A stretch of 48,463 nucleotides of DNA from Nitrospirales bacterium. Lineage in GTDB: Bacteria; Nitrospirota; Nitrospiria; Nitrospirales; UBA8639. The DNA is taken from NCBI GenBank assembly GCA_021604005.1, contig BQIV01000036.1, forward strand, positions 1-48,463, given 5' to 3'. Shown one piece after another: positions 26,715 to 34,956 of the stretch. The position numbers were made by a program, and so were the translations under genes. The notes beneath the pieces were generated by a model. It had not been told where the DNA came from and did not search any database. It saw only the letters and a list, made by a program, of their open reading frames with translations. Position 1 is the first letter of the stretch; the number at the start of each line of letters is the position of its first letter.

Positions 26715-27773
26715 ATGATTCCTTGGCGAGGAGTGATCGAAGAGTATCGGAAGTTTTTGCCGGTGAGCGACTCGACTCCCATTGTCTCCTTACAAGAAGG
26801 GAATACCCCGTTAGTTCAAGCGAAACGGCTGGCAGAACGTATTTGTCCAGGGAAAGAGCTATTTTTAAAAATCGAGGGGGCCAATCCAACCGGTTCGTTT
26901 AAGGACCGGGGGATGACATTGACGGTTTCCAAAACGCTTGAAAAAAAGGCGCGAGCTGTCATGTGCGCGTCAACCGGAAATACCTCGGCGTCGGCAGCGG
27001 CGTATGGGGCGAAGGCTGGCATTCCTGTCTATGTGTTAATTCCTGCGGGCAATATCGCGCTTGGTAAGCTGACGCAAGCTATCATGCATGGGGCGAAAGT
27101 TATTCAAATCGAGGGCAATTTTGATCAAGCGCTCAACATTGTGAAAGAGCTGTGTCGGAATGATGAATTTGAACTTGTGAATTCGATTAATCCATTTCGA
27201 TTAGAAGGTCAAAAAACGGCGGCCATGGAGGTCTGTGATCAATTAGGAACGGCTCCAACGGTTCATGTGCTGCCTGTCGGAAATGCAGGAAATATTACGG
27301 CCTACTGGAAGGGGTACCAGGAGTATCATGCGGCCGGTCAAATCCGAAGTGTGCCGAGAATGATGGGCTTTCAGGCTGAAGGGGCGGCTCCTATCGTACG
27401 AGGACATGTGATTGAAGATCCCACCACCGTTGCGTCGGCAATCAGGATTGGAAATCCGGCAAGTTGGCAATTTGCCATAAATGCCGTTCAGGAATCAGAT
27501 GGTCTGATCAATATGGTTACCGACGATGAAATACTTGAGGCCTATAGAATGGTGGCGCGAGAAGAAGGGGTCTTTTGTGAGCCAGCATCCGCGGCATCCG
27601 TTGCGGGAGTGATAAAATTGCAAGCGTCGAACGAATTGTCCGAAGGTATGACGGTGGTATGTACATTGACAGGACACGGCCTGAAAGATCCTGATGCTGC
27701 GATGAAAATTTCCGTGCAACCGTTGACGGTCCGCGCGACTCGCGAGGAGGTTGCCGCCGTACTATCTTTGTGA
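26715..27773 (+). CDS. thrC: Threonine synthase
   Basis: This is a protein of 352 residues, the short PLP-dependent threonine synthase. It turns O-phosphohomoserine into threonine. The PLP lysine is Lys63 in G-S-F-K-D-R-G-M, and A-S-T-G-N-T-S-A-S-A-A-A-Y and P-V-G-N-A-G-N-I-T-A-Y are the phosphate and PLP contacts. No strong ribosome-binding site precedes ATG 26715. Since its substrate is phosphohomoserine, a homoserine kinase must exist in the cell; none of the usual GHMP type lies in this operon. Confidence 0.96.
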   Translation: MIPWRGVIEEYRKFLPVSDSTPIVSLQEGNTPLVQAKRLAERICPGKELFLKIEGANPTGSFKDRGMTLTVSKTLEKKARAVMCASTGNTSASAAAYGAKAGIPVYVLIPAGNIALGKLTQAIMHGAKVIQIEGNFDQALNIVKELCRNDEFELVNSINPFRLEGQKTAAMEVCDQLGTAPTVHVLPVGNAGNITAYWKGYQEYHAAGQIRSVPRMMGFQAEGAAPIVRGHVIEDPTTVASAIRIGNPASWQFAINAVQESDGLINMVTDDEILEAYRMVAREEGVFCEPASAASVAGVIKLQASNELSEGMTVVCTLTGHGLKDPDAAMKISVQPLTVRATREEVAAVLSL

Positions 27774-27848
27774 CATGTTTGCGAGACCGTGTGGGGATAC
27801 GGTGCATCAACGTTATGTGTATTCTTGATTAGAGATCTGTGATCGACA

Positions 27849-29078
27849 ATGAAAACCGTCATTGTCCAGGGCGATGGCCTCGCGTCTCGGGCTCTTCCAG
27901 AGCTTGATGGGCAGACGCTATTGCAAGTGGCCAACACCCCGAATTTAGATGAGGTGGCGACGCAGGGTGAGTTGGGAACGTTGACACTGCCCTCTTCTCA
28001 GGGTATTTCCCTTTCAAGCGCTGTCGTTCATTTGTCGCTGCTCGGCTATGATCCTGCCAAGTATTATTCAGGTTTGGGGCCATTCGAAGCCGCAAGTTTA
28101 GAGATTGTTCTCGAACAGCATGATATGGCGTTTCTCTGTCAATTCGTGACACTAGGGGCATCAAATGGCCGTGGAGATGACAAGAAATTAGGACCATCTC
28201 TGATCTTGCATGATGAGGAAGCCGGTGGGATAGATACGGAGGATGCGAGAGAATTAATCGATGTGGCGAATGAGCAACTCGGGTCAGAAGCCATCCAATT
28301 CTATACCGGTGAGCGACATCGCCATGTCATGGTGTGGATTGGATGTCCTGGCCGCTGCCGCTGTTATAATCCACGGATAGCACGAGGTCGGACGATAGAA
28401 CCATTCCTTCCATCCGGGAAGGGAGCCGATGTCCTCAAAGAACTCATGGAAGCCTCTCGCATTCTTCTCCGGCGGCACCCCGTGAACCTAGATCGTGAGC
28501 AGGAAAAGCGGAGTCCGGCTAATTGCCTCTGGTTGTGGGGGCCTGGAAAAGCCATTGAGTTGCCAAAATGGAATGAACGATGGTCGATATCAAATATGAC
28601 GCTTTCACCGTCGAGTGTGCACCGGGGTGTTGCCCTGTGTGCAGGGATGAACGTGCTGAATCATTTGGACTATGGCGGCAATCAGTCTGAAGTTTTTCGT
28701 CAATATGTGCACCGGTGTTTAACGGAAATTCAAACAAAAGACTTTGTGTATGTACATGTACCGATGACCGAAATTGAAAACACACAGACGATCCACGAAA
28801 CGATTACCATGATAGAAATGTTTGATGAACAAGTGATTGAACCTCTGCTTCGTTCACTTTCCGAGCGAGGCGATTGCCGTCTTGTTATTGTCGGAAGCCA
28901 TGCTGCAGAAGATGCACAAGACCCATTGCGTTCCCCAACACCCTATGCCGTATTCTCCACAAGCCAGACACGGCACGCAGAGGCACGATCATCATTTGAT
29001 GAACCCCATGCGGTGAAAGGTCCTGCTCGAGATGCGACGAGAATGCTTGTGCGGATGCTTGCGGCAGAGGCCTCCTAA
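27849..29078 (+). CDS. ApgM-like alkaline-phosphatase-superfamily protein with degraded active site
   Basis: This is a protein of 409 residues of the archaeal-type phosphoglycerate mutase family (PF10143), kept along its length: N-T-P-N-L-D, L-L-G-Y-D-P, G-P-F-E-A-A-S and P-A-N-C-L-W-L-W. Relatives beside hom and thrC are annotated as predicted analogues of homoserine kinase, as I recall. Here several catalytic positions differ from active members. Asp9 of the first D-G motif and Ser57 remain, but the Asp after the catalytic Ser is Ala58 and the GRGP arginine is Leu76. The D-E-A-G-H metal site reads E-I-E-N-T (308-312), and the late D-H pair reads S350-H351. It lies between thrC and lysC and overlaps lysC by one base. 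Function is open: a changed enzyme or a non-catalytic partner. Confidence 0.8.
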   Translation: MKTVIVQGDGLASRALPELDGQTLLQVANTPNLDEVATQGELGTLTLPSSQGISLSSAVVHLSLLGYDPAKYYSGLGPFEAASLEIVLEQHDMAFLCQFVTLGASNGRGDDKKLGPSLILHDEEAGGIDTEDARELIDVANEQLGSEAIQFYTGERHRHVMVWIGCPGRCRCYNPRIARGRTIEPFLPSGKGADVLKELMEASRILLRRHPVNLDREQEKRSPANCLWLWGPGKAIELPKWNERWSISNMTLSPSSVHRGVALCAGMNVLNHLDYGGNQSEVFRQYVHRCLTEIQTKDFVYVHVPMTEIENTQTIHETITMIEMFDEQVIEPLLRSLSERGDCRLVIVGSHAAEDAQDPLRSPTPYAVFSTSQTRHAEARSSFDEPHAVKGPARDATRMLVRMLAAEAS

Positions 29079-30310
29079 TGGCATTACTCATTCAGAAGTT
29101 CGGCGGGACTTCCGTTGGAAGTGTGGAACGAATCCATGCCGTTGCGAAGCTCATTGAACGGACGGTTCAAGCGGGGCATCAGCTCGTTGTTGTGCTTTCG
29201 GCAATGAGCGGGGAAACCGATCGGCTTTTGCGATTAGCACGCGATATCTGTACGGTCCCTGACGAACGTGAATTAGACATGTTGTTGTCGTCGGGCGAAC
29301 GAGTCACGATTTCGTTAATGGCAATGACGCTGAGGGAGCGGGGGATTTCAGCTCAATCGTTTACCGGTCGACAAGTCGGAATTGTCACCAACGATTCTCA
29401 TACAAAGGCGAGAATCTCCCGTGTTGCTGCCGACCGGGTAAAAACGGCTTTAGCCAATGGGATCGTTCCCATTGTGGCAGGTTTTCAAGGCATCAATGAG
29501 TCCTCGGATGTCACGACGCTTGGCCGAGGCGGATCGGACTTGACGGCCGTCGCGCTGGCCGCGGCTTTACAAGCCGATCGATGCGTGATTTATACCGATG
29601 TTGACGGAGTCTATACCGCTGATCCCAATGTCGTCCCCAATGCCAGAAGGCTTCGCGTACTTTCCTACGAGGAAATGTTAGAATTAGCCAGCTTAGGGGC
29701 AAAAGTCTTGCAGGCCAGGTCTGTGGAGTTTGCCGCCAGACATCATGTACCGTTAGAGGTCAAATCGAGTTTTACTGAAGGGCAGGGAACGCTTGTGACA
29801 CAAGAACATGCCGATATGGAACGGGTACTCGTTTCCGGTGTTGCCGGAGACTTGAATCAAGCCAAATTGACGGTTGTGGGTGTGCCGGATAGTCCGGGGA
29901 TTGCTGCTCAAGTATTCGGGGCTGTGGCTGAGGCGGGCTTGAATGTCGATATGATCATTCAAAACATCAGTCAAGATGCCTTGACCGATATTTCGTTTAC
30001 CGTCCCGCGAGCGGAACTTCCTCAAGCGCTGATATTGGTCGAAAAAGTCGCGGCGGCGATCAATGCTCGCGAGGTCGAAGTCAAAGAGGACATTGCCAAG
30101 GTTTCACTTGTTGGCGTGGGCATGCGATCGCATTCAGGGATTGCCGCTCGAATGTTTCAAGCCCTTTCCCGTGAAGGGATAAATATCATGATGATCAGTA
30201 CCTCTGAAATTAAGGTGTCCTGTGTTGTGGAAGAAAAGTATTTAGAATTGTCGTTACGATCGTTGCATAATGAATTTGAGTTAGATAAAGATCCATCCGT
30301 TTCCGCATGA
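29078..30310 (+). CDS. lysC: Aspartate kinase
   Basis: This is a protein of 410 residues. It phosphorylates aspartate, the first step towards lysine, threonine and methionine. The start L-I-Q-K-F-G-G-T-S-V-G (residues 4-14) and T-L-G-R-G-G-S-D-L-T-A-V and D-V-D-G-V-Y-T-A-D-P are kinase signatures. Two ACT domains follow (from about 265 and 345), with N-V-D-M-I-I-Q-N and I-N-I-M-M-I-S-T-S-E-I-K-V-S, as in feedback-inhibited lysC products. The ATG shares one base with the upstream stop codon (TAATG), so the two are coupled. Confidence 0.97.
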   Translation: MALLIQKFGGTSVGSVERIHAVAKLIERTVQAGHQLVVVLSAMSGETDRLLRLARDICTVPDERELDMLLSSGERVTISLMAMTLRERGISAQSFTGRQVGIVTNDSHTKARISRVAADRVKTALANGIVPIVAGFQGINESSDVTTLGRGGSDLTAVALAAALQADRCVIYTDVDGVYTADPNVVPNARRLRVLSYEEMLELASLGAKVLQARSVEFAARHHVPLEVKSSFTEGQGTLVTQEHADMERVLVSGVAGDLNQAKLTVVGVPDSPGIAAQVFGAVAEAGLNVDMIIQNISQDALTDISFTVPRAELPQALILVEKVAAAINAREVEVKEDIAKVSLVGVGMRSHSGIAARMFQALSREGINIMMISTSEIKVSCVVEEKYLELSLRSLHNEFELDKDPSVSA

Positions 30311-30355
30311 CGATAAACTTGTGCGCGTTGAACAACGCGATTGAAGATATTGACA

Positions 30356-31957
30356 ATGAATGATCATTCCTCCGTGAGACCAGCATTAGAAATTTACGAT
30401 ACCACGTTACGGGATGGATCCCAGGCGGAAGATGTCAGCTTCTCCGTCGAGGATAAAATCCACATCGCGTTAAAGCTTGATGAGTTGGGCATTCATTACA
30501 TCGAAGGAGGGTGGCCTGGAGCCAATCCCAAAGATATCGAGTTTTTTCGGGTGATCAAAACCACCCCATTAACCCACGCTGTCGTTGTCGCATTTGGGTC
30601 CACACGAAAGGCGGATAATGCGGTCCAGCACGATCCCAATCTCCAGGCTTTGTTGTCGGCTGAGACCGAGACGGTGACGCTGTTTGGAAAAAGTTGGACC
30701 TTACATGTGACGGAAGCGTTAGGGACGTCATTGAAAAAAAATGTTGAACTGATCGGGGATTCCATCGCATATCTCTGCGACCAACGGCGTCGCGTGTTCT
30801 ACGATGCCGAGCATTTTTTTGATGGATATAAAACCGATGCCGACTATGCGATGCAGACCCTGAGAAAAGCCGCAGAAGCTGGAGCCGAACGTATAATCTT
30901 ATGCGATACGAATGGCGGATCGATGCCGTGGGAAATTAAGACGATTTTTGAACAGGTCCAGGCTGAGTGCACCGTTCCCCTCGGCATTCATGCCCATAAT
31001 GATGCGGAAATGGGTGTTGCTAATTCACTGGTGGCGGTCAATGCCGGTGCACGGCAAGTTCAAGGAACGATGAATGGAATTGGAGAGCGGTGCGGGAATG
31101 CGAATCTGTGCTCGATTATTGCCAACCTCGAATTGAAAATGCAAACACCGGTATTAGGGGAAGGACGGTTGGCTCAACTTCGAAGCGTCGCCCTGTATGT
31201 CTCGGATATGGCGAACCTCTTGCCGAATAAACGTCAACCATACATTGGCGATACGGCGTTTGCCCACAAGGGGGGGGTCCATATTCATGCCGTGCAAAAG
31301 AACCCAGTCACCTATGAGCATGTTCGTCCAGAAGACATTGGCAACCACCGGCGGGTCTTGATTTCCGATAATAGCGGAAGAAGTGCCGTGCTTGGAAAAA
31401 TTGAAACCTTAGGGTTGAGTTTGCCGAAGGAGCATGCGCATGTGGAAACCCTGTTGTCTTCATTGAAGGCTCGAGAGTATGAAGGTTATCAGTTTGAAGG
31501 AGCCGAGGGGTCATTTGAGTTGATGGTCAAAAAGGCTCTGGGTGACCATACACCGTTTTTTGAATTATTAGGCTGCCGGGTGATCATTGAAAAACGGCAA
31601 GCGAATGAGCAACCGGTCATGTCTGAAGCGACAATTATGGTCAAAGTGGGGGAGGTAGTCGAGCATACTGCTGCAATTGGGGATGGTCCGGTCAATGCGT
31701 TGGATAATGCCCTACGAAAAGCCCTTGAGAAATTCTATCCACAATTACAGGATGTGAAGCTTTTGGATTACAAAGTCCGGGTGTTATCCGGCAGTCAAGG
31801 GACAGGCTCTCGAGTTCGGGTGTTAATCGAGTCTGGAGATCATAAGGGAAAATGGTCAACGGTTGGGGTGTCCGAGAATATTATTGAAGCGAGTTGGCAA
31901 GCATTAGTTGATGGAATTGAGTATAAGTTGTTACAGGAGGAACGGCCCCCCATGTAG
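30356..31957 (+). CDS. cimA: Citramalate synthase CimA
   Basis: This is a protein of 533 residues from ATG 30356 (an in-frame TTG at 30341 is less likely). It condenses pyruvate and acetyl-CoA to (R)-citramalate, giving a threonine-independent route to isoleucine. The N-terminal barrel has D-T-T-L-R-D-G-S-Q-A-E-D, G-I-H-Y-I-E-G-G-W-P-G, and the metal ligands in G-I-H-A-H-N-D. The A-E-D/E-G-G-W-P-G style separates CimA from 2-isopropylmalate synthase. The C-terminal regulatory LeuA-dimer domain covers about 400-533 and probably takes feedback from isoleucine. It closes the operon. Confidence 0.93.
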   Translation: MNDHSSVRPALEIYDTTLRDGSQAEDVSFSVEDKIHIALKLDELGIHYIEGGWPGANPKDIEFFRVIKTTPLTHAVVVAFGSTRKADNAVQHDPNLQALLSAETETVTLFGKSWTLHVTEALGTSLKKNVELIGDSIAYLCDQRRRVFYDAEHFFDGYKTDADYAMQTLRKAAEAGAERIILCDTNGGSMPWEIKTIFEQVQAECTVPLGIHAHNDAEMGVANSLVAVNAGARQVQGTMNGIGERCGNANLCSIIANLELKMQTPVLGEGRLAQLRSVALYVSDMANLLPNKRQPYIGDTAFAHKGGVHIHAVQKNPVTYEHVRPEDIGNHRRVLISDNSGRSAVLGKIETLGLSLPKEHAHVETLLSSLKAREYEGYQFEGAEGSFELMVKKALGDHTPFFELLGCRVIIEKRQANEQPVMSEATIMVKVGEVVEHTAAIGDGPVNALDNALRKALEKFYPQLQDVKLLDYKVRVLSGSQGTGSRVRVLIESGDHKGKWSTVGVSENIIEASWQALVDGIEYKLLQEERPPM

Positions 31958-32005
31958 TCTCACTGAGAAACGATGGGCTGAACAAGGATAAGTTGTTGTA
32001 ATTCC

Positions 32006-32034
32006 TTGACATTTCATGTAATCGCCTGTACGTT
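32006..32034 (+). promoter_or_regulatory. Promoter candidate for ihfA
   Basis: A perfect TTGACA (32006-32011) is followed after 17 bases by TACGTT (32029-32034), a weak -10 matching three of six. A short run of A residues follows. It would drive ihfA and the MerR-type gene. Confidence 0.4.
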
Positions 32035-32041
32035 TAAAAAA

Positions 32042-32065
32042 TGCCTCTCAGTAATCATTGAGGCA
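32042..32065. promoter_or_regulatory. Inverted repeat between the ihfA promoter and gene
   Basis: TGCCTC and GAGGCA form a perfect six-base inverted repeat with a 12-base spacer, just downstream of the predicted -10. The position, near the predicted transcription start, fits an operator or a leader hairpin. No regulator is identified. Confidence 0.35.
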
Positions 32066-32109
32066 AGCCAATGCGAATATCCATCGTCAATCGGGGGTTG
32101 AGGGGGATT

Positions 32110-32385
32110 ATGAGAAAGGCTGATGTTGCCAACATCATTTGTGAAAAGGTGGGGCTTTCAAAAACAGAAGCGATGGACCGAGTTGAGGATGTGTTGAACA
32201 TTCTCAAGGAAAGTCTCAAAAAAGGTGAAGCCATCAAGATAGCAGGATTTGGTAACTTTATTGTACGAAGTAAGGGTGAACGAAAAGGAAGAAATCCAAG
32301 AACGGGTGAAGAAATTGCCATCACTCCAAGGCGGGTTGTCACGTTTCGCCCAAGCCAGCTATTTAAGAAGCATGTAAACTCATAA
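32110..32385 (+). CDS. ihfA: Integration host factor alpha-type DNA-binding protein
   Basis: This is a protein of 91 residues. I chose ATG 32110 since GAGGGGG lies just upstream and M-R-K-A-D-V-A-N matches the family start; a frame extension to 32071 would add 13 residues. It belongs to the HU/IHF nucleoid proteins that bend DNA. The IHF-type features are I-K-I-A-G-F-G-N-F and the arm G-R-N-P-R-T-G-E-E-I-A-I-T-P-R-R-V-V-T-F, with R at the intercalating P-R-R. The order ihfA, MerR-type gene, tRNA-Pro resembles that in Proteobacteria and Geobacter as I recall, though pheT is not upstream here. Confidence 0.92.
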   Translation: MRKADVANIICEKVGLSKTEAMDRVEDVLNILKESLKKGEAIKIAGFGNFIVRSKGERKGRNPRTGEEIAITPRRVVTFRPSQLFKKHVNS

Positions 32386-32425
32386 GATTGCGAGAGGCCT
32401 GTATGGCCCTTCGGTGATAGTGCTG

Positions 32426-32773
32426 ATGAGGGTGGAGACGAAGCAAGCCGGAAAGACGTGTTATAAGATTGGTGAAGTCGCCGATATTACTAAGCTTCCG
32501 GCGTACGTCTTACGCTTTTGGGAATCTGAATTTAGCTTTCTTCGTCCCAAAAAGAGTCAAGGCCGTCATCGGGTCTATTCCCAGGCTGATATTGAAACGG
32601 TTATCGAAATTAAGCGAATGCTCTATGAAGAAGGCTATACCATTGCCGGGTTGAAACGGTATTGGTATCGTCGGAAGCGTATGTCATCGAATGTCTCACG
32701 TGTCAGCGGGGATCGAGTCAAGAAAGCCAAAACAGAGTTAAAGAATATCCTAAAGATGCTTGACGAGCGATAG
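32426..32773 (+). CDS. MerR-family transcriptional regulator
   Basis: This is a protein of 115 residues from ATG 32426; a GTG at 32414 is possible. The N-terminal winged-helix shows Y-K-I-G-E-V-A-D-I, L-P-A-Y-V-L-R-F-W-E-S-E-F and G-R-H-R-V-Y-S-Q-A-D-I, the canonical MerR DNA-binding domain. A basic coiled helix follows. There is no effector-binding domain and no cysteine cluster for metals: only one cysteine, near the start. It therefore fits the short MerR-type partners of ihfA, of unknown target. It begins 40 bases after ihfA, probably in the same transcript. Confidence 0.88.
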   Translation: MRVETKQAGKTCYKIGEVADITKLPAYVLRFWESEFSFLRPKKSQGRHRVYSQADIETVIEIKRMLYEEGYTIAGLKRYWYRRKRMSSNVSRVSGDRVKKAKTELKNILKMLDER

Positions 32774-32885
32774 CGTCTGTGTGTCGGTTGGGCGATATCA
32801 CAGAGAATGTGGATTTTGCTTACAGTGAACAGACGAGTGGTAGGTCTATTCGTTAGAGCCGGTTCATACAGTACATGTTTACCGT

Positions 32886-32962
32886 CGGGGCGTGGCGCAG
32901 CCCGGTAGCGCACTCGCTTGGGGTGCGAGAGGTCGGCCGTTCAAATCGGCTCGCCCCGACCA
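32886..32962 (+). tRNA. tRNA-Pro (anticodon GGG)
   Basis: The full cloverleaf can be drawn: acceptor CGGGGCG (32886-32892) with CGCCCCG (32952-32958), D-stem GCGC/GCGC, anticodon stem CTCGC/GCGAG with loop TTGGGGT and anticodon GGG at 32920-32922, and T-arm GGCCG-TTCAAAT-CGGCT. A discriminator A and an encoded CCA (32960-32962) end it. It reads CCC and CCU. Flanking sequence shows no integrase or duplicated tRNA end. Confidence 0.97.
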
Positions 32963-33033
32963 GCTCTTCTCCCGTGCCAAGGTGTAGAGACTTTCATCAT
33001 GAACGGATGCAACGTTACCAACAGACAGGGAAA

Positions 33034-33282
33034 CTACGCTTGGATGTCATCTTCAATAAGATCTTCGCTTTCCGGCATGCCATAGGCCACAAATTTTGCA
33101 TATGACAAGTAAATTCCACTGCTGTCCCGCATGGCTTTGGTTCCGGCCTTCATTCTTTCCAGTTTCGCGCTATCTGATCCACCGGTCTCGTGTAACTTGC
33201 TGACATATTCATTGAGAACGTCATTATAGGCTGCCATGGCTTTTTCAACGTTCAAATAGGCTTGCATAATTTGTTCGGTCAT
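33034..33282 (-). CDS. Small helical protein of unknown function
   Basis: This is a protein of 82 residues. GGAGGA lies nine bases before the ATG, a good ribosome-binding site. The sequence is strongly helical and amphipathic with many charged residues (V-E-K-A-M-A-A-Y-N-D-V-L, then K-L-E-R-M-K-A-G-T-K-A-M) and an acidic end. No cysteine, no signal peptide and no membrane segment were seen. It converges on the tRNA-Pro gene. I do not recognise the family. It is probably a soluble, maybe dimeric, cytoplasmic protein. Confidence 0.65.
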   Translation of the reverse strand: MTEQIMQAYLNVEKAMAAYNDVLNEYVSKLHETGGSDSAKLERMKAGTKAMRDSSGIYLSYAKFVAYGMPESEDLIEDDIQA

Positions 33283-33760
33283 TACAGGTGTTCCTCCATC
33301 ATTGTTGTATGAGCAAGACTCTCACCTTACATGAGCGTCAAATTTGCGGTCAACTTATCGCCATTGCAATTAAAATTGAACTTGTTCTATAGCCGATTCT
33401 AATTAACTTCCGTACCCCTGACGCATTTGATATTGGGTAGAAAATCCTCATAGTTCAACTGGAACGTATGTGGATTCGCTATAGTGTCTGCAGATATTGA
33501 GAATATGTGAAAGCGACGTGGTTTGACCGTCTTTCTTCAGATTCAGTAAAATGCCCACGCTTTACCTACGTACATGAACTGGGTTGTATACTGGTTCAGT
33601 GAACGTACGAAGAGTCCGTGCACACTTACCCTTAGTATCCCTCTCCTGTTTCATCAGATATGTCGGGTGTGTTTGACCGGGGCATCTGTGTGAGCCATGT
33701 GCGAATGGGGCAAGTGCTTCTTTTATCAAGAGAGTTTGTGATATCGCACTCGATCCTCCT
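33283..33760. other. Intergenic region with one promoter-like site
   Basis: No gene is convincing here. TTGAAC (33376-33381) and TCTAAT (33398-33403) lie 16 bases apart on the plus strand, matching consensus at four and five positions. This could start transcription of the glycosyltransferase group about 350 bases downstream. Reading frames on both strands in this part look like chance. Confidence 0.35.
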
Positions 33761-34555
33761 ATGATCTCTGATTCGCTCCCATGGATTTCGGTCGTCATCC
33801 CTATGAAGGATGAGCGAGACAATATTACGCCTCTCTCGAATCAGTTGCTTGCATTTTTGTCTAGTCGAGAAGAAACCATCCGTTCGCCTTTTGAAATTGT
33901 GTTTGTAGACGACGGCAGTACGGATGGGAGTGATCATGTGTTTCAAGACCTGGTTCATGAGCACCCGGAAATTCGTGTCATTCGGTTGGATCGAAATTAT
34001 GGGCAAACCGCTGCGTTTGATGCAGGATTTCGGCATGCTACTGGCGCGTTGATTGTCACATTAGATGGAGATCTTCAGTATGATCCTGCGGATATAGGGA
34101 AACTTCTCCCACTTGCCAGTCAGTTCGACGTTGTCTGTGGACGACGTCAACGGCGACATGACAATCTGATTCGACGGTGGTCCTCCCGTTTGGCCAACGG
34201 CGTACGCAACGCGGTTGTCCATGACGGCATTCATGATACGGGATGCTCCCTCAAGGTGTTTCAGCGTTCGGTTCTCGATCGAATTCCTTTGTTTCAGGGG
34301 ATGCATCGCTTCTTTCCAGCGTTAGCGCAAATGTATGGATTCTCTGTGACGGAAATACCCGTTCAACATTTTCCTCGGGTGCATGGACTCTCAAAATATG
34401 GTGTGGGTAATCGACTGTTTGCTAGCTTGTATGATCTCTTTGCCGTACGGTGGATGCAGAGTCGGTGCTTACACTACCATATTCTCGAGGAGCAACGTGG
34501 GGCGAACCTTCTTGCCCCGCGGCCAGCAAAGAATTCGTCGAACGACAACGCCTAA
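33761..34555 (+). CDS. GT2 glycosyltransferase, DPM1/ArnC-like catalytic domain
   Basis: This is a protein of 264 residues. It is a GT-A fold family 2 enzyme: V-V-I-P-M-K-D-E-R-D-N-I at the start, the D-D-G-S-T-D motif at 50-55 and the metal-binding D-G-D at 102-104 within L-D-G-D-L-Q-Y-D-P-A-D. The relatives transfer a sugar from a nucleotide to a polyprenyl phosphate. Unlike ArnC or GtrB, it has no C-terminal membrane segments and ends in a polar tail, so it is probably peripheral. It precedes a LAB_N protein and an ArnT-like transferase, so it likely makes the lipid-linked sugar used by the latter. No good ribosome-binding site is visible. Confidence 0.88.
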   Translation: MISDSLPWISVVIPMKDERDNITPLSNQLLAFLSSREETIRSPFEIVFVDDGSTDGSDHVFQDLVHEHPEIRVIRLDRNYGQTAAFDAGFRHATGALIVTLDGDLQYDPADIGKLLPLASQFDVVCGRRQRRHDNLIRRWSSRLANGVRNAVVHDGIHDTGCSLKVFQRSVLDRIPLFQGMHRFFPALAQMYGFSVTEIPVQHFPRVHGLSKYGVGNRLFASLYDLFAVRWMQSRCLHYHILEEQRGANLLAPRPAKNSSNDNA

Positions 34556-34623
34556 TTCCTCTCTCTCGTCAGTCTAGAAATCGAGCTGTTCATTAAGAAA
34601 TTCTATCTTCCCACGGTGAAACT

Positions 34624-34956
34624 ATGACAATGATTGATGGGCTTTGGCTTGCAATTGAGGCGTACTTTTCAAGTATGACTGGTGAGCAAATCGCGTGGAA
34701 ATGCGTTGGGCTCTTAGGGGTCCTGCTGTTTTTTTCGCGATGGATTATCCAATGGATTGCGTCTGAGCGCCGAGCGCAGAGCCATATGCCTCTCTTGTTT
34801 TGGTATTTGAGTTTTGCTGGCGCAGTGATGACCTTGGCGTATGTCCTGTATCTTGGAGACGAAATCCTTATACTCGGTAATAGTGCGAATAGTTTTGTCT
34901 ATGCCAGAAATCTCATGCTGATTTATCAAGGTCGGAAGCAGACTTCACATGGATAA
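34624..34956 (+). CDS. LAB_N domain membrane protein
   Basis: This is a protein of 110 residues with three likely membrane helices (about 24-41, 55-74, 78-94). F-F-S-R-W-I-I-Q-W-I-A-S-E-R-R and the F-W-Y-L-S-F-A-G pattern are typical of the lipid A biosynthesis N-terminal domain (PF07578), known from LpxB fusions and as separate genes. It overlaps the ArnT-like gene by eight bases, so the two are coupled. It may bind lipid A or undecaprenyl-linked substrate for its neighbours, which is inference. Confidence 0.85.
   Translation: MTMIDGLWLAIEAYFSSMTGEQIAWKCVGLLGVLLFFSRWIIQWIASERRAQSHMPLLFWYLSFAGAVMTLAYVLYLGDEILILGNSANSFVYARNLMLIYQGRKQTSHG

Noticed and set aside
32886-32962. tRNA-Pro as an attachment site of a genomic island
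   Set aside because: No integrase, no direct repeat of the tRNA 3' end and no change in gene character were seen nearby.
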